DNA from: CAWEYO01 sp963813315
GTDB lineage: Bacteria > Pseudomonadota > Alphaproteobacteria > Rhizobiales > Rhizobiaceae
Reading direction: 5' to 3'
Assembly: GCA_963813315.1 (NCBI GenBank)
Contig: CAWEYO010000017.1
Location: forward strand, 189,459 to 253,458
Length of the DNA stretch: 64,000 nucleotides
Shown here: positions 52,853-62,840 of the stretch, piece after piece
How positions within the stretch are numbered: the first letter of the stretch is position 1
How the letters are laid out: each line of letters begins with the position of its first letter
Program-made: the position numbers and the translations under genes
The notes under the pieces: generated by a model
Told to the model about the DNA's origin: nothing
The model's input: only the letters and a program-made list of their open reading frames with translations
Databases searched by the model: none

Positions 52853-53248
52853 ATGGAAATCAAACGGAGCGGCTCACAGCCGTCAGGAAAGGGACCGGCA
52901 GACTGGTTTACCGGAACCGTCCGCATCGACCCGCTGTTTCCCGTCGAACCGCCAGCTCGGGTGGCAGCAAACGCGGTAACCTTCGAGCCGGGCGCGCGCA
53001 CCGCCTGGCACACGCACCCGCTTGGCCAGGTCCTGATCGTGACTGCCGGCGCTGGCCGGGTTCAGCGTTGGGGCGGCCCGATCGAAGACATCCGGCCGGG
53101 CGATGTGGTGCGCTTCGAGCCCGGCGAAAAGCATTGGCACGGCGCCACGCCGACCACGGCGATGACTCACATCGCCATTCAGGAGACGTTGGATGGCAAA
53201 GCCGTCGACTGGATGGAACACGTCTCCGACGAACAATACAGCGGTTAG
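52853..53248 (+). CDS. Cupin-domain protein
   Basis: 131 aa. The two cupin motifs are visible: GARTAWHTHPLGQVLIVTAG (motif 1, His residues) and IRPGDVVRFEPGEKHWHGAT (motif 2). The mononuclear metal site and length match small cupins similar to YP_766765.1-like carboxymuconolactone-associated cupins, but the substrate is unknown. It lies 37 bases after tamB and may be co-transcribed. The ATG at 52853 is preceded by GGAGAAA. Confidence 0.85.
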   Translation: MEIKRSGSQPSGKGPADWFTGTVRIDPLFPVEPPARVAANAVTFEPGARTAWHTHPLGQVLIVTAGAGRVQRWGGPIEDIRPGDVVRFEPGEKHWHGATPTTAMTHIAIQETLDGKAVDWMEHVSDEQYSG

Positions 53249-53263
53249 CGCACGAAGGTATTT

Positions 53264-53347
53264 CCTGGAGTTGTCATTGCGCTCTAACTCTTTGATTTTC
53301 GCATGATCTTTCCGAAAACCGCTACGCACTTTTCGGGATCATGCTCC
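53264..53347. repeat. Dispersed palindromic repeat (GCATGATC type), copy 2
   Basis: Shares with 19280-19383 the segments GCGCTCTA, TTTGATTTTCGCATGATCTT and CCGAAAACCGCTACGCACTT, closing with GATCATGC. It follows the cupin gene directly. Confidence 0.7.
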
Positions 53348-53393
53348 AGCGCCGGCATCGTTCGGTGAAGGAGGCGGTCTCGCTCCAGCGTTC

Positions 53394-53590
53394 GTCATCC
53401 CGGAAGCCCTCCGGAGCGCAGCGGAGGAAAGGGCTATCCGGGACCCATTGAGCAGCGCAGCCGGGTGGCGGAAAAATGCGACGCCCTGTGAAGTAAACGT
53501 AGATGGATCCGGGCCGTTGCCCCACGATATTCGGACCAATGGGTCCCGGATAGGCTTGCTCCGCTGCGCTGCGCAGCCTTCCGGGATGAC
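53394..53590. repeat. Long imperfect inverted repeat (about 54-base arms)
   Basis: The left arm 53394-53450 (GTCATCCCGGAAG to CCGGGACCCATTG) and right arm 53537-53590 (CAATGGGTCCCGGATAGG to CTTCCGGGATGAC) are complementary with a few mismatches around the CGCAGCGGAG stretch. The spacer is about 86 bases. It resembles rhizobial intergenic palindromes and fills the gap between the cupin and RatA-type genes together with copy 2 of the GCATGATC repeat. Confidence 0.75.
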
Positions 53591-53657
53591 GGAGAGTTTG
53601 GGCGCTCCGCTCATTGCTCCGGCCGATAGCTCGGGCTCGCCCGCGCAAATCGGCCCA

Positions 53658-54119
53658 TCAGGCCGTACTTGCAACTCCGAACTTGGCATCGGCGCGCTTT
53701 TCGAAGGCATGCGTGAACATGCGGAAGGCGCGGTCGAACATCGCCCCCATCATCGCACCGAGAATGCGGCTCTTGAATTCGTAATCGATGAAGAAATGGA
53801 TGTCGGTGCCGCCGCCCTCCGCCGGGTCGAACCGCCAGGTGTTGCTGAGGTAGCGGAACGGGCCGTCGAGATATTTCACATCGATGGCGCTCTCGTCCGG
53901 TTTCAGATGGACTTGGCTGGTGAAGGTCTCGCGGATCGCCTTGTATCCAACCGTCATGTCGGCGACGAGCACGGTGCGGCCGTCACGCTCCTTGCGCGAG
54001 CGGACGCTCAGAGCCTCGCATAGCGGCAGGAATTCAGGATAGCGCTCGACATCGGCCACCAGCGCGAACATTTCGTGAGGCGGATGGCTGACATGCTTGA
54101 TCGTCTCGTACTGAGGCAT
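53658..54119 (-). CDS. RatA/COQ10-type START-fold protein
   Basis: 153 aa: MPQYETIKHVSHPPHEMFAL then VADVERYPEFLPLCEALSVR, and later DGPFRYLSNTWRFDPAEGGG and HFFIDYEFKSRILGAMMGAM with FDRAFRMFTHAFEKRA. This is the polyketide cyclase/COQ10 subfamily; it is often annotated as RatA toxin, but in alphaproteobacteria a coenzyme-Q-binding role is more plausible. The ATG at 54119 is 11 bases after the lipA stop, so it is in the lipA operon. Confidence 0.88.
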   Translation of the reverse strand: MPQYETIKHVSHPPHEMFALVADVERYPEFLPLCEALSVRSRKERDGRTVLVADMTVGYKAIRETFTSQVHLKPDESAIDVKYLDGPFRYLSNTWRFDPAEGGGTDIHFFIDYEFKSRILGAMMGAMFDRAFRMFTHAFEKRADAKFGVASTA

Positions 54120-54129
54120 GATCCGGCAC

Positions 54130-55095
54130 TTACGCGGAGCTGCCGAGCTGCGCTTCGCGCGCGGCGCGCAGCCTTGCGAAATCCTCGCCGGCATGGTGCG
54201 ACGAACGCGTCAGCGGGCTCGACGCCACCAGCAGGAAACCCTTGGTCTTGCCGATCGTCGCATAGGACTTGAATTCGTCGGGGGTCACAAATTTCATCAC
54301 CGGATGGTGCTTCTTCGACGGCTGCAGATACTGGCCGATCGTCATGAAGTCGACATTCGCCGTGCGGAGGTCATCCATCAACTGCAGCACCTCGTTCCGC
54401 TCTTCGCCAAGACCCACCATGATGCCGGATTTGGTGAAGATGGAAGGATCGATTTCCTTGACGCGCTGCAGCAGGCGGATCGAGTGGAAATAGCGCGCGC
54501 CGGGCCGAACCGTCAGATAATTGGACGGGACCGTTTCCAGATTGTGGTTGAAGACATCCGGCCTGGCCGCAACGACGATTTCCAGCGCGCCTTCCTTGCG
54601 CAGGAAATCCGGCGTCAGGATTTCGATCGTGGTGTCCGGCGTGGCGCGCCGGATGGCGTGGATGACGTCGGCGAAATGCTGCGCGCCGCCGTCCGCGAGA
54701 TCGTCGCGGTCGACCGACGTGATGACCACATGGGTAAGTCCCATCTGCTTGACGGCCCTGGCCACGCTCTCCGGTTCATTCGGATCGAGCGCCGTCGGAA
54801 TGCCAGTGGCGACGTTGCAGAAGGCGCAGGCGCGCGTGCATATCTCGCCCATGATCATGAAGGTGGCGTGCTTCTTCTCCCAGCACTCGCCGATGTTCGG
54901 GCAACCGGCCTCCTCGCATACGGTGACCAGCTTGTTCGACCGCACGATCTCGCGCGTTTCGGCATAGCCTTTGGAGACCGGGGCCTTGACGCGGATCCAG
55001 TCGGGCTTGCGCAGCACCTCCTGATCCGGCCGATGCGCCTTCTCCGGATGCCTGACGCGCGCCCTGTCCGTAACCGTGTCGAGAAGCGTTACCAT
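54130..55095 (-). CDS. lipA: Lipoyl synthase
   Basis: An intact 321-aa radical-SAM enzyme inserting two sulfurs into octanoyl-protein to make lipoyl groups. The auxiliary cluster motif CEEAGCPNIGECW (Cys-x4-Cys-x5-Cys) and the radical-SAM motif CTRACAFCNV are both present, as is the conserved C-terminal segment SPLTRSSHHAGEDF with the RSSxH serine. It supplies lipoate for the pyruvate dehydrogenase subunits encoded nearby (pdhB, pdhC). Confidence 0.97.
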   Translation of the reverse strand: MVTLLDTVTDRARVRHPEKAHRPDQEVLRKPDWIRVKAPVSKGYAETREIVRSNKLVTVCEEAGCPNIGECWEKKHATFMIMGEICTRACAFCNVATGIPTALDPNEPESVARAVKQMGLTHVVITSVDRDDLADGGAQHFADVIHAIRRATPDTTIEILTPDFLRKEGALEIVVAARPDVFNHNLETVPSNYLTVRPGARYFHSIRLLQRVKEIDPSIFTKSGIMVGLGEERNEVLQLMDDLRTANVDFMTIGQYLQPSKKHHPVMKFVTPDEFKSYATIGKTKGFLLVASSPLTRSSHHAGEDFARLRAAREAQLGSSA

Positions 55096-55099
55096 TGGC

Positions 55100-55384
55100 T
55101 CAGTTCACTCCGCTTGCCTTGGCGCGTCCGAAAAGCCAGAGGATGACGATCGCGCCGACAACGGCAACGATCAGGTTTCCGAGGAACCCCTGGTAGTTCA
55201 CGTTCAAAAGACCTGCCAGCGTGCCGCCGACGAAGGAGCCGGCAATGCCGACCAGAATGTTGGTGAGAAGGCCATGATCCCTGTTCATGGCCTTTTCGGC
55301 AACGTAGCCGGCCAGAAGGCCGACGAGCAGCATGCCGAAAAAGCCAACGCCCGGCATGCCCATGATTCCGACGCCCTGATCCAT
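55100..55384 (-). CDS. GlsB/YeaQ/YmgE-family stress-response membrane protein
   Basis: 94 aa with three hydrophobic, Gly-rich segments: MPGVGFFGMLLVGLLAGYVA, LLTNILVGIAGSFVGGTLAG and NLIVAVVGAIVILWLFGRAK. This is the transglycosylase-associated (PF04226) family of small inner-membrane proteins, often general-stress induced. The ATG at 55384 is taken as start. It sits between lpdA and lipA, four bases before lipA. Confidence 0.88.
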   Translation of the reverse strand: MDQGVGIMGMPGVGFFGMLLVGLLAGYVAEKAMNRDHGLLTNILVGIAGSFVGGTLAGLLNVNYQGFLGNLIVAVVGAIVILWLFGRAKASGVN

Positions 55385-55507
55385 CTCGTGTCTCCTCGCG
55401 TTGCCTTCCAAGGGTGCCGAGACCCTCGTAACTCAGCACATCGGGCCAGGCACTACCGCATATAAGTCAGTATTCGCGATCGAAACAGCCCTTACACCGG
55501 CTGCCTG

Positions 55508-56953
55508 TCATGCGTTCAGCACACGGCCGTAGGCGTCGAGCACGCTCTCCTTCATCATCTCCGAGAGCGTCGGATGCGGGAAGACAGTGTGCATCAGCTC
55601 TTCCTCGGTCGTTTCCAGGTTCATCGCGACGACGAAGCCCTGAATGAGTTCGGTGACTTCAGCGCCGACCATGTGGGCCCCAAGCAACTGGCCGGTCTTC
55701 TTGTCGAAGATCGTCTTCACCAGTCCCTGATCCTCGCCAAGGGCGATCGCCTTGCCATTGGCGCCGAACTGAAACCGTCCGACGCGGATATCCTTGCCCT
55801 GCTCCTTCGCCTTCGCCTCGGTGAGGCCGACGGATGCGACCTGCGGATTGCAGTAGGTGCAGCCGGGGATCATGTTCTTGTCCATCGGGTGGACATTCGG
55901 CAGCCCGGCGATCTTTTCCACGCAGATCACGCCTTCATGCTCGGCCTTGTGGGCCAGCATCGGCGGTCCGGCGACATCGCCGATGGCATAGACGCCCGCA
56001 ACATTGGTGCGGCCATAGCCATCGATGACAACGGTGCCGCGATCCGTCTTTACGCCGAGCGCTTCCAGGCCGAGATTTTCGATGTTGCCCTGCACGCCGA
56101 CAGCCGAAATCAGGCGGTCGGCCGTGATCGTTTCGACCTTGCCGTCCTTCATCTGGACATGAGCCGTGACGGAATTGGCTCCCTTCTCGACCTTCGTCAC
56201 CTTGGCGTCGAGAATGATCTTCATGCCCTGCTTTTCGAATTGCTTCTTGGCGAAAGCGGAAATCTCGGCATCCTCGACCGGCATGACCTGAGGCAGCAAC
56301 TCGACCACCGTCACCTCGGCGCCCATTGCGCGATAGAACGAGGCGAACTCGATGCCGATCGCGCCGGAACCCATCACCAGAAGCGACTTCGGTATTGCCG
56401 GCGGAACCATGGCCTCGAAATAGGTCCAGATCAGCTTGCCGTCCGGCTCGATACCTGGCAGCGCACGCGGCCGAGCGCCGGTGGCCAGAATGATGTGCTT
56501 GGCGGTGTAGGTGCCCTCGCCCTTGGTGCCCTTGGGTGCGGGATGCTGCGGCTCCATCGGCTTCTTGGACGATTTCGCGACGACGATTTCATTCGGCTTC
56601 GTCAGCCGGGCCTCGCCCCAGATGACATCGACCTTGTTCTTTTTCATGAGGAAGCCGATGCCGCCATTGAGGCGCGCCGACACACCGCGCGAACGTTCGA
56701 CAACGGCCTTCACATCGGCCGTGACGGTTCCCTCGATCTTCAGGCCGTAGCTCTTGGCGTGCTCGGCAAAGTGCTTGATCTCGGCGGAGCGCAACAGAGC
56801 CTTGGTCGGGATACAGCCCCAGTTGAGACAGATGCCGCCCAGATGTTCGCGCTCGACGATTGCCGTTTTCAGGCCGAGTTGCGCGGAGCGGACCGCCGTA
56901 ACGTAACCGCCCGGGCCCGAACCGATGATGATGACGTCGTAATTTTCGGACAT
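55508..56953 (-). CDS. lpdA: Dihydrolipoyl dehydrogenase (E3)
   Basis: An intact 481-aa flavoenzyme. FAD site IIIGSGPGGYVTAVRSAQLG, redox disulfide GGICLNWGCIPTKALLRSAE, NAD site LLVMGSGAIGIEFASFYRAM, and the C-terminal active-site His in MHTVFPHPTLSEMMKE. It reoxidises lipoyl groups of the pyruvate dehydrogenase E2. Downstream part of the PDH gene cluster (pdhA-pdhB-pdhC-SGNH gene-lpdA), though palindromic elements separate it from pdhC. Confidence 0.97.
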   Translation of the reverse strand: MSENYDVIIIGSGPGGYVTAVRSAQLGLKTAIVEREHLGGICLNWGCIPTKALLRSAEIKHFAEHAKSYGLKIEGTVTADVKAVVERSRGVSARLNGGIGFLMKKNKVDVIWGEARLTKPNEIVVAKSSKKPMEPQHPAPKGTKGEGTYTAKHIILATGARPRALPGIEPDGKLIWTYFEAMVPPAIPKSLLVMGSGAIGIEFASFYRAMGAEVTVVELLPQVMPVEDAEISAFAKKQFEKQGMKIILDAKVTKVEKGANSVTAHVQMKDGKVETITADRLISAVGVQGNIENLGLEALGVKTDRGTVVIDGYGRTNVAGVYAIGDVAGPPMLAHKAEHEGVICVEKIAGLPNVHPMDKNMIPGCTYCNPQVASVGLTEAKAKEQGKDIRVGRFQFGANGKAIALGEDQGLVKTIFDKKTGQLLGAHMVGAEVTELIQGFVVAMNLETTEEELMHTVFPHPTLSEMMKESVLDAYGRVLNA

Positions 56954-56984
56954 GCTATTCCTTTCCGAAATCCCCTGCCTACAA

Positions 56985-57240
56985 GGTCAAGGCGATTGCA
57001 TTTGCGTATTGTCCGGGTCCGATAGCCCCCTCACCCGGCTCGGGCTTCGCCCTCACCACCCTCTCCCGTGGGGGAGAGGAGATCGCCGGCCGTACCGCCG
57101 CGCCCTCTTCTCCCCAGCGGGGAGAAGGTGGCCGAGCCCCCGGGTCTTGCCTTCGGCGAGCCCAAGGACAGGTTCCGCGAGGCCGGATGAGGGGGCAGTT
57201 ACCCATATGCGATAGTCCTCCCCACAAGGGGGAGGGAATT
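56985..57240. repeat. Palindromic element copy A, between lpdA and the SGNH hydrolase gene
   Basis: The core runs from CCCCCTCACCCGGCT (57026) to GGCCGGATGAGGGGG (57195), with inner hairpins CTCTCCCGTGGGGGAGAG and CTTCTCCCCAGCGGGGAGAA. The flanking bases (GTTACCCATATGCGATAG) are shared with copy B at 57960-58165, so the whole repeat is about 200-250 bases. It is a RIME-like rhizobial element. Confidence 0.8.
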
Positions 57241-57283
57241 GCACGGCCTCTCGCCATAGGTTTCGTAACGTTCGCCATCAGCG

Positions 57284-57922
57284 TCAAAGCTCCAGCATGA
57301 CACGAACGACGGGCGCAAGCGCTTCGCCGATCGCACGCGTGTTGGCAGCGTCCAGGTGGACTCCGTCGAGGGGCGTCGTTTGTGCAACGCTTCCAGCGTC
57401 GAAGAAGCCGCAGCCCACTTCATCGGCGAGCGCAGCGTAGAGGCCGGCCAGTTTCTGCGATTCCGCGATGCCGCCTTCAAACATGGCGTCAAAATCCGCG
57501 TTGTCGGTTGCGCAAAGCGGCGGCGGCGAAACAATCAAGACCTGGGGCGCGGCAGCTTCCAGCGGATAGGCGATGCCGCTGACGATTTCGACAAGGCGTT
57601 CCACGCCCTGTTTCGCACCGATCGCCCGGCCGCAGATGAACGGCTTCATGTCGTTAGTGCCAAGCAGGATGATGATGAGATCGAGCGGCGAATGCGTAGC
57701 CAGCAGCGTCGAAAGGATCCGTGCGCCGTTCCTGTCGGCATCGGCCAGATGATCGTCGAACGCCGTCGTCCGTCCGTTCAGGCCCTCGGCGACGACCCGG
57801 ACATCGCTGCCCAGCGCTGCCTGAAGGGCGCTCGGCCAGCGGTCTTCATAGGCATGCCGGCCGGGGCCTTCGGGATCATAGCCCCAGGTCAGCGAGTCGC
57901 CATAGCAGAGCACGGTCTTCAT
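57284..57922 (-). CDS. SGNH/GDSL-family hydrolase
   Basis: An intact 212-aa protein, MKTVLCYGDSLTWGYDPEGP with the GDS block I, GLNGRTTAFDDH block II, IILLGTNDMKP block III (GxND) and TPLDGVHLDAANTRAIGEAL block V (Asp-x-x-His). An arylesterase/lipase-type enzyme without signal peptide; natural substrate unknown. A gene of this type is commonly found between pdhC and lpdA in rhizobia. Here it is bracketed on both sides by copies of the same palindromic element. Confidence 0.92.
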   Translation of the reverse strand: MKTVLCYGDSLTWGYDPEGPGRHAYEDRWPSALQAALGSDVRVVAEGLNGRTTAFDDHLADADRNGARILSTLLATHSPLDLIIILLGTNDMKPFICGRAIGAKQGVERLVEIVSGIAYPLEAAAPQVLIVSPPPLCATDNADFDAMFEGGIAESQKLAGLYAALADEVGCGFFDAGSVAQTTPLDGVHLDAANTRAIGEALAPVVRVMLEL

Positions 57923-57959
57923 GGGCAGGACCTTCGAGAGCCACCCTCCCCGTCCGAGG

Positions 57960-58165
57960 CAGGGCTATCGCATATGCGTTTTACCCGGAACCTGCCCCCC
58001 TCACCCGGCTCGGGCTTTGCCCTCGCCACCCTCTCCCCGAGGGGAGAGGAGGTCGCCGGCCGCGCCGCCGCACCCTCTTCTCCCCAGCGGGGAGAAGGTG
58101 GCCGAGCAGAGCTAGGCCGGATGAGGGGGAAGTTACCCATTTGCGACAGCCCTGCCGTCCGGGGG
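57960..58165. repeat. Palindromic element copy B, between pdhC and the SGNH hydrolase gene
   Basis: Closely resembles copy A in the same orientation: CCCCCTCACCCGGCTCGGGC, inner hairpins CTCTCCCCGAGGGGAGAG and CTTCTCCCCAGCGGGGAGAA, and the end CCGGATGAGGGGGAAGTTAC. Copy A has an extra 30-odd bases (around CCCCGGGTCTTGCCTTCGGC) that copy B lacks. Confidence 0.8.
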
Positions 58166-58174
58166 AGTAAAGCG

Positions 58175-59582
58175 CTACACCAGCATGCTCATCGGATTTT
58201 CGATATGGCGCTTGAACGCCGAAAGGAGTTCCGCCCCCAAAGCTCCGTCGACTGCACGGTGATCGGTGGAAAGCGTGACCGACATGACATTGGCGATCTT
58301 GATTTCGCCGTTCTTGACCACCGCCCGCTCCTCGCCCGCGCCGACCGCCAAGATCGTCGCATGCGGCGGATTGATGACCGCGGAAAAATCCTTGACGCCG
58401 AACATGCCCAGATTGGAAACCGCTGTCGTGCCGCCCTGATATTCCTCGGGCTTCAGCTTGCGGGCCTTTGCGCGCCCGGCGAGATCCTTCATCTCGTTGG
58501 AAATGACCGACAGGGTTTTTTCTTCGGCCCTGCGGACGATGGGCGTAATCAATCCGCCCGGGATCGACACGGCGACGCCGACATCAGCGTTTTTGTGCCT
58601 GACCATGTTGCCGTCGGTCCACGAGACATTGGCATCGGGCACCTCGCGCAGCGCCAAGGCCAACGCCTTGATGACCATGTCGTTGACCGAGAGCTTGTAG
58701 GCCGGCACATCGCCCTTGTCGCTCTTGCGCGTCGGGGCAGCACTGTTGAGCTGCGCCCGCAGCGCCAGCAGCGCGTCAAGTTCGCAGTCCAGCGTCAGAT
58801 AGAAATGCGGAATGGTGGACTTCGCCTCGACCAGCCGGCGGGCAATGGTCTTGCGCATATTGTCATGCGGCACCAGTTCGTATGAACCTTCAGCGAAGAG
58901 CTTGAGCACCTGGTCGTCGGCCATCGGCTTCGGTCCTGGAGAAGGCGCGCCAGCAGCGGGAGCTTCTTTGGCAGCCGGGGCCGGCTTGGCGCCGCCAGCC
59001 AACGCACCCTCGACATCCGCCTTGACTATGCGGCCATGAGGACCGGTGCCGGCCACCGCCGAGATGTCGATGCCGGCATCCTTGGCAATGCGGCGAGCCA
59101 ACGGTGAGGCAAAGGTGCGGCCGTCACCTTGGCTGATCTCCTCCCTTGCGGGGGAGATGCCCGGCAGGGCAGAGCGGGGCAACTGGAGGTCTGCCCTTCC
59201 GCAGATTTGCCGTTGCCTTTCTGCGGAGACGTTGGCGGGACAGCGCCCCCCTTCGTCTGCTTCGCAGCCTTCTCCCCCGCATGGGGGAGATTGACGCCTC
59301 TTTCGTCGCCTCAGCCTTCGCCGCCGCGCTCGCATCCTCGCCTTCAGCGGCAAGGATTGCGATGAGCGCATTGACCTTAACGCCTTCGGTGCCGGCAGGA
59401 ACGACGATCTTGGCAACGGTGCCTTCATCGACCGCCTCGACTTCCATCGTCGCCTTGTCGGTCTCGATCTCCGCGATCACGTCGCCGGGCGCAACCTTGT
59501 CGCCTTCCTTGACCAGCCATTTGGCCAGATTGCCTTCCTCCATCGTGGGCGACAGGGCCGGCATGGTGATGTTGATGGGCAT
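58175..59582 (-). CDS. pdhC: Pyruvate dehydrogenase E2 (dihydrolipoamide acetyltransferase), frame break at an inserted palindrome
   Basis: Residues 1-80 are the lipoyl domain (MPINITMPALSPTMEEGNLA; lipoyl Lys in ETDKATMEVEAVDEG). The peripheral-subunit-binding domain is TFASPLARRIAKDAGIDIS with GPHGRIVKADVEG, and the catalytic domain ends VTLSTDHRAVDGALGAELLS (HRxxDG active site). Lipoyl and E3-binding domains are in different frames. The join falls in the linker, where a RIME-like palindrome (59138-59294) has entered the coding sequence. E2 is the core of the PDH complex, so either the true sequence stays in frame or E2 is split. Confidence 0.88.
59138..59294. mobile_element. RIME-like palindromic element inside the pdhC linker
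   Basis: Bases CTCCTCCCTTGCGGGGGAGA (59139 on) and CCCGGCAGGGCAGAGCGGGG are a diverged version of the 46-base arm of the element at 36334-36491. The other end carries the hairpin CTCCCCCGCATGGGGGAG (59274-59291). The element begins right after codons for the Ala/Lys-rich linker and ends just before the E3-binding domain, so it replaces or expands the flexible linker of E2. Confidence 0.75.
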
Positions 59583-59585
59583 CGC

Positions 59586-59699
59586 TCACTCCTGGATGAA
59601 TTTGAATAGGCCGCGCATGACGGTCAGCGTCGCAACCACGAAGACCGGCGGCAAAACACCGATGTTGAAGCTCATTTCGCTCATTTCAAAAGCCATCAT
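59586..59699 (-). CDS. 37-aa single-span membrane protein between pdhC and pdhB
   Basis: ATG-ATG at 59699/59696 follows GGAGGAGGGG, one of the best ribosome-binding sites in the window. The product MMAFEMSEMSFNIGVLPPVF then VVATLTVMRGLFKFIQE has one hydrophobic span and ends three bases before the pdhC ATG (59582), so it is co-translated with the E2 gene. Family unknown. The size and position are too regular for chance: it starts where the previous small gene stops and ends where pdhC starts. Confidence 0.6.
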   Translation of the reverse strand: MMAFEMSEMSFNIGVLPPVFVVATLTVMRGLFKFIQE

Positions 59700-59871
59700 C
59701 CCCTCCTCCGCCGAAACCTGCATGGCGTGACGGCGAACAGGGCCAATGTCAGCGACGCCGCCCCGCTAATGATCAGCAGGATGGCGTCGAATTGCTGCTC
59801 ACCGACCGGATGAAGAAGGCAGCCACGACCGGGGGGACGATGATGGCAGTCGGGACCCACAAAGACGGCAT
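59696..59871 (-). CDS. About 58-aa two-span membrane protein downstream of pdhB, one frame break
   Basis: The ATG at 59871 is preceded by AGGAG, which itself overlaps the pdhB stop. It reads MPSLWVPTAIIVPPVVAAFF and, after a one-base shift near 59805, EQQFDAILLIISGAASLTLA then LFAVTPCRFRRRRG, ending in a TGA overlapping the ATG-ATG of the next small gene. Two hydrophobic spans and a basic tail indicate a small inner-membrane protein. Function unknown. The tight overlaps place it in the PDH operon. Confidence 0.5.
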
Positions 59872-59883
59872 TGCGGCTGTCTC

Positions 59884-61273
<1,390 letters not shown>

Positions 61274-61286
61274 TTTTGCGCCTCCC

Positions 61287-62331
61287 TTAGAGTACGATGT
61301 CGGTCCAGAGCTCGGACGCGATCCGGCTCGGGATCGGTCTGCGCGAAATCGGCCGCATCGGCGACGATGTCGCGCACCTCCTTGTCGATCGCCTTCAGCT
61401 CGTCTTCGCTTGCCCATTTCTTTTCGAGCAGGCGCGCCTTCACCTGCTCGATAGGATCGTGCTCGGAGCGCATCTTCTGCACTTCTTCCTTGGACCGGTA
61501 TTTCGCCGGATCGGACATGGAGTGGCCGCGATAGCGGTAGGTCTGCATTTCAAGGATGATCGGGCCGTTGCCGGAGCGGCACCACTCGGCGGCGCCATCG
61601 GCAGCAGACTTCACCGCGCGCACATCCATGCCGTCGACCTGGATGCCGGGAATGCTGAACGAAACGCCGCGCTGCGAGAAATCGGTCTCGGCCGACGAGC
61701 GGGAGACGGAGGTGCCCATCGCGTAGCGATTGTTCTCGATGACGTAGATGACCGGCAGCTTCCAGAGCGCGGCCATGTTGAAGCTCTCGTAGACCTGGCC
61801 CTGATTGGCCGCGCCGTCGCCGAAATAGGTCAGCGAGACATTGTTGTTTTCGCGGTAGCGGTTGGCGAAAGCGAGCCCGGTGCCGAGCGACACCTGGGCG
61901 CCGACGATGCCGTGGCCGCCATAGAAATGTTTCTCCTTGGAGAACATGTGCATGGAGCCGCCCTTGCCCTTGGAATAGCCGCCGCGGCGGCCGGTCAGTT
62001 CGGCCATGACGCCGCGTGGTGACATCTCCATGGCGAGCATGTGGCCGTGGTCGCGATAGGCGGTGATCATCTGATCGCCCTCGATCAGCGCCATCTTCAT
62101 GCCGGTCACGACCGCTTCCTGGCCGATATAGAGGTGGCAGAAGCCGCCGATGAAGCCCATGCCGTAGAGCTGGCCGGCCTTTTCCTCGAAGCGGCGGATC
62201 AGCAGCATGTCGCGATAGGCCGCGAATTCCTGTTCCTTGGTGAATTCCGCCGGTTTCGGCGTCACGAGGCCCGCTGGACCCTTAACGTCCGCCCTGGATT
62301 TAGCGGGCGTCTTCTTCGCGGCAATCGCCAT
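61287..62331 (-). CDS. pdhA: Pyruvate dehydrogenase E1 alpha subunit, frame break at the 3' end
   Basis: MAIAAKKTPAKSRADVKGPA is followed by FTKEQEFAAYRDMLLIRRFE, the thiamine diphosphate motif YFGDGAANQGQVYESFNMAA and the loop TYRYRGHSMSDPAKYRSKEE. About 347 aa. Near 61330 a one-base shift restores the normal end ASELWTDIVL with stop at 61287, 14 bases before pdhB. It oxidatively decarboxylates pyruvate together with PdhB. The start at 62331 is preferred to a longer upstream frame without family similarity. Confidence 0.94.
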
Positions 62332-62516
62332 ATATCGCTCCCTGTTGGCTGTCTCTTCGCGGACATTCGGGAAGCTGGCTATAGTCGCCGTCCCTCCCTT
62401 GGCTGAAGAAAAAGCTAGCACGCAAAGTGACGCAGGGCCATGCGAAAAAATGCATGGCTGGCATGCGCGTAAGCCGTTCTAATTACAGGAGATAATTCTA
62501 ATTAATCTGATTTCAG

Positions 62517-62840
62517 TTAATTGGGATTACGATCAAGCATGATCGTGATCTCGTCGGCATGCGAGAGATTGAGAGCCTTGCGCGCCTGCTCGTCGAGCAT
62601 ATCCTTCTCAAGGGTGCCATCATGCAGAAGTTGCACGCGGCGCTCAAGTTCAACCCGTTCGGCTTTCACCACGTCAAGCTGCGCCTGCAATTCGGTGGCG
62701 CGGGCTTCGAAGCGATACTTGGAATAGATGCCGAACTCGCCGTGGTAGGCATGGAAACCGAAATAGGCCAGGAAGGCAGCGGAAATCGCCGGAACAATCA
62801 ACCGGCCGGTATTTGTCTTCTTGTGCTGGCGTGTCCACAT
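62517..62840 (-). CDS. ftsB: FtsB/DivIC-type septum formation initiator
   Basis: 107 aa: a basic N-terminus, one membrane span (GRLIVPAISAAFLAYFGFHA), then a coiled coil (ATELQAQLDVVKAERVELER) and the FtsB end LLHDGTLEKDMLDEQARKAL. Septum protein that bridges FtsL and FtsQ in the division complex. Its position just upstream of pdhA is the usual rhizobial arrangement. About 185 bases of promoter space separate it from pdhA. Confidence 0.9.
   Translation of the reverse strand: MWTRQHKKTNTGRLIVPAISAAFLAYFGFHAYHGEFGIYSKYRFEARATELQAQLDVVKAERVELERRVQLLHDGTLEKDMLDEQARKALNLSHADEITIMLDRNPN

Noticed and set aside
53658..54119. Calling this gene a RatA toxin
   Set aside because: It belongs to the same fold family, but it sits alone in the lipA operon without a RatB-like partner; a coenzyme-Q-binding START protein is the safer description.
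55574..57025. Plus-strand open frame of 483 codons
   Set aside because: Exactly antisense to the intact lpdA gene; no motif, and composition typical of a mirror frame.
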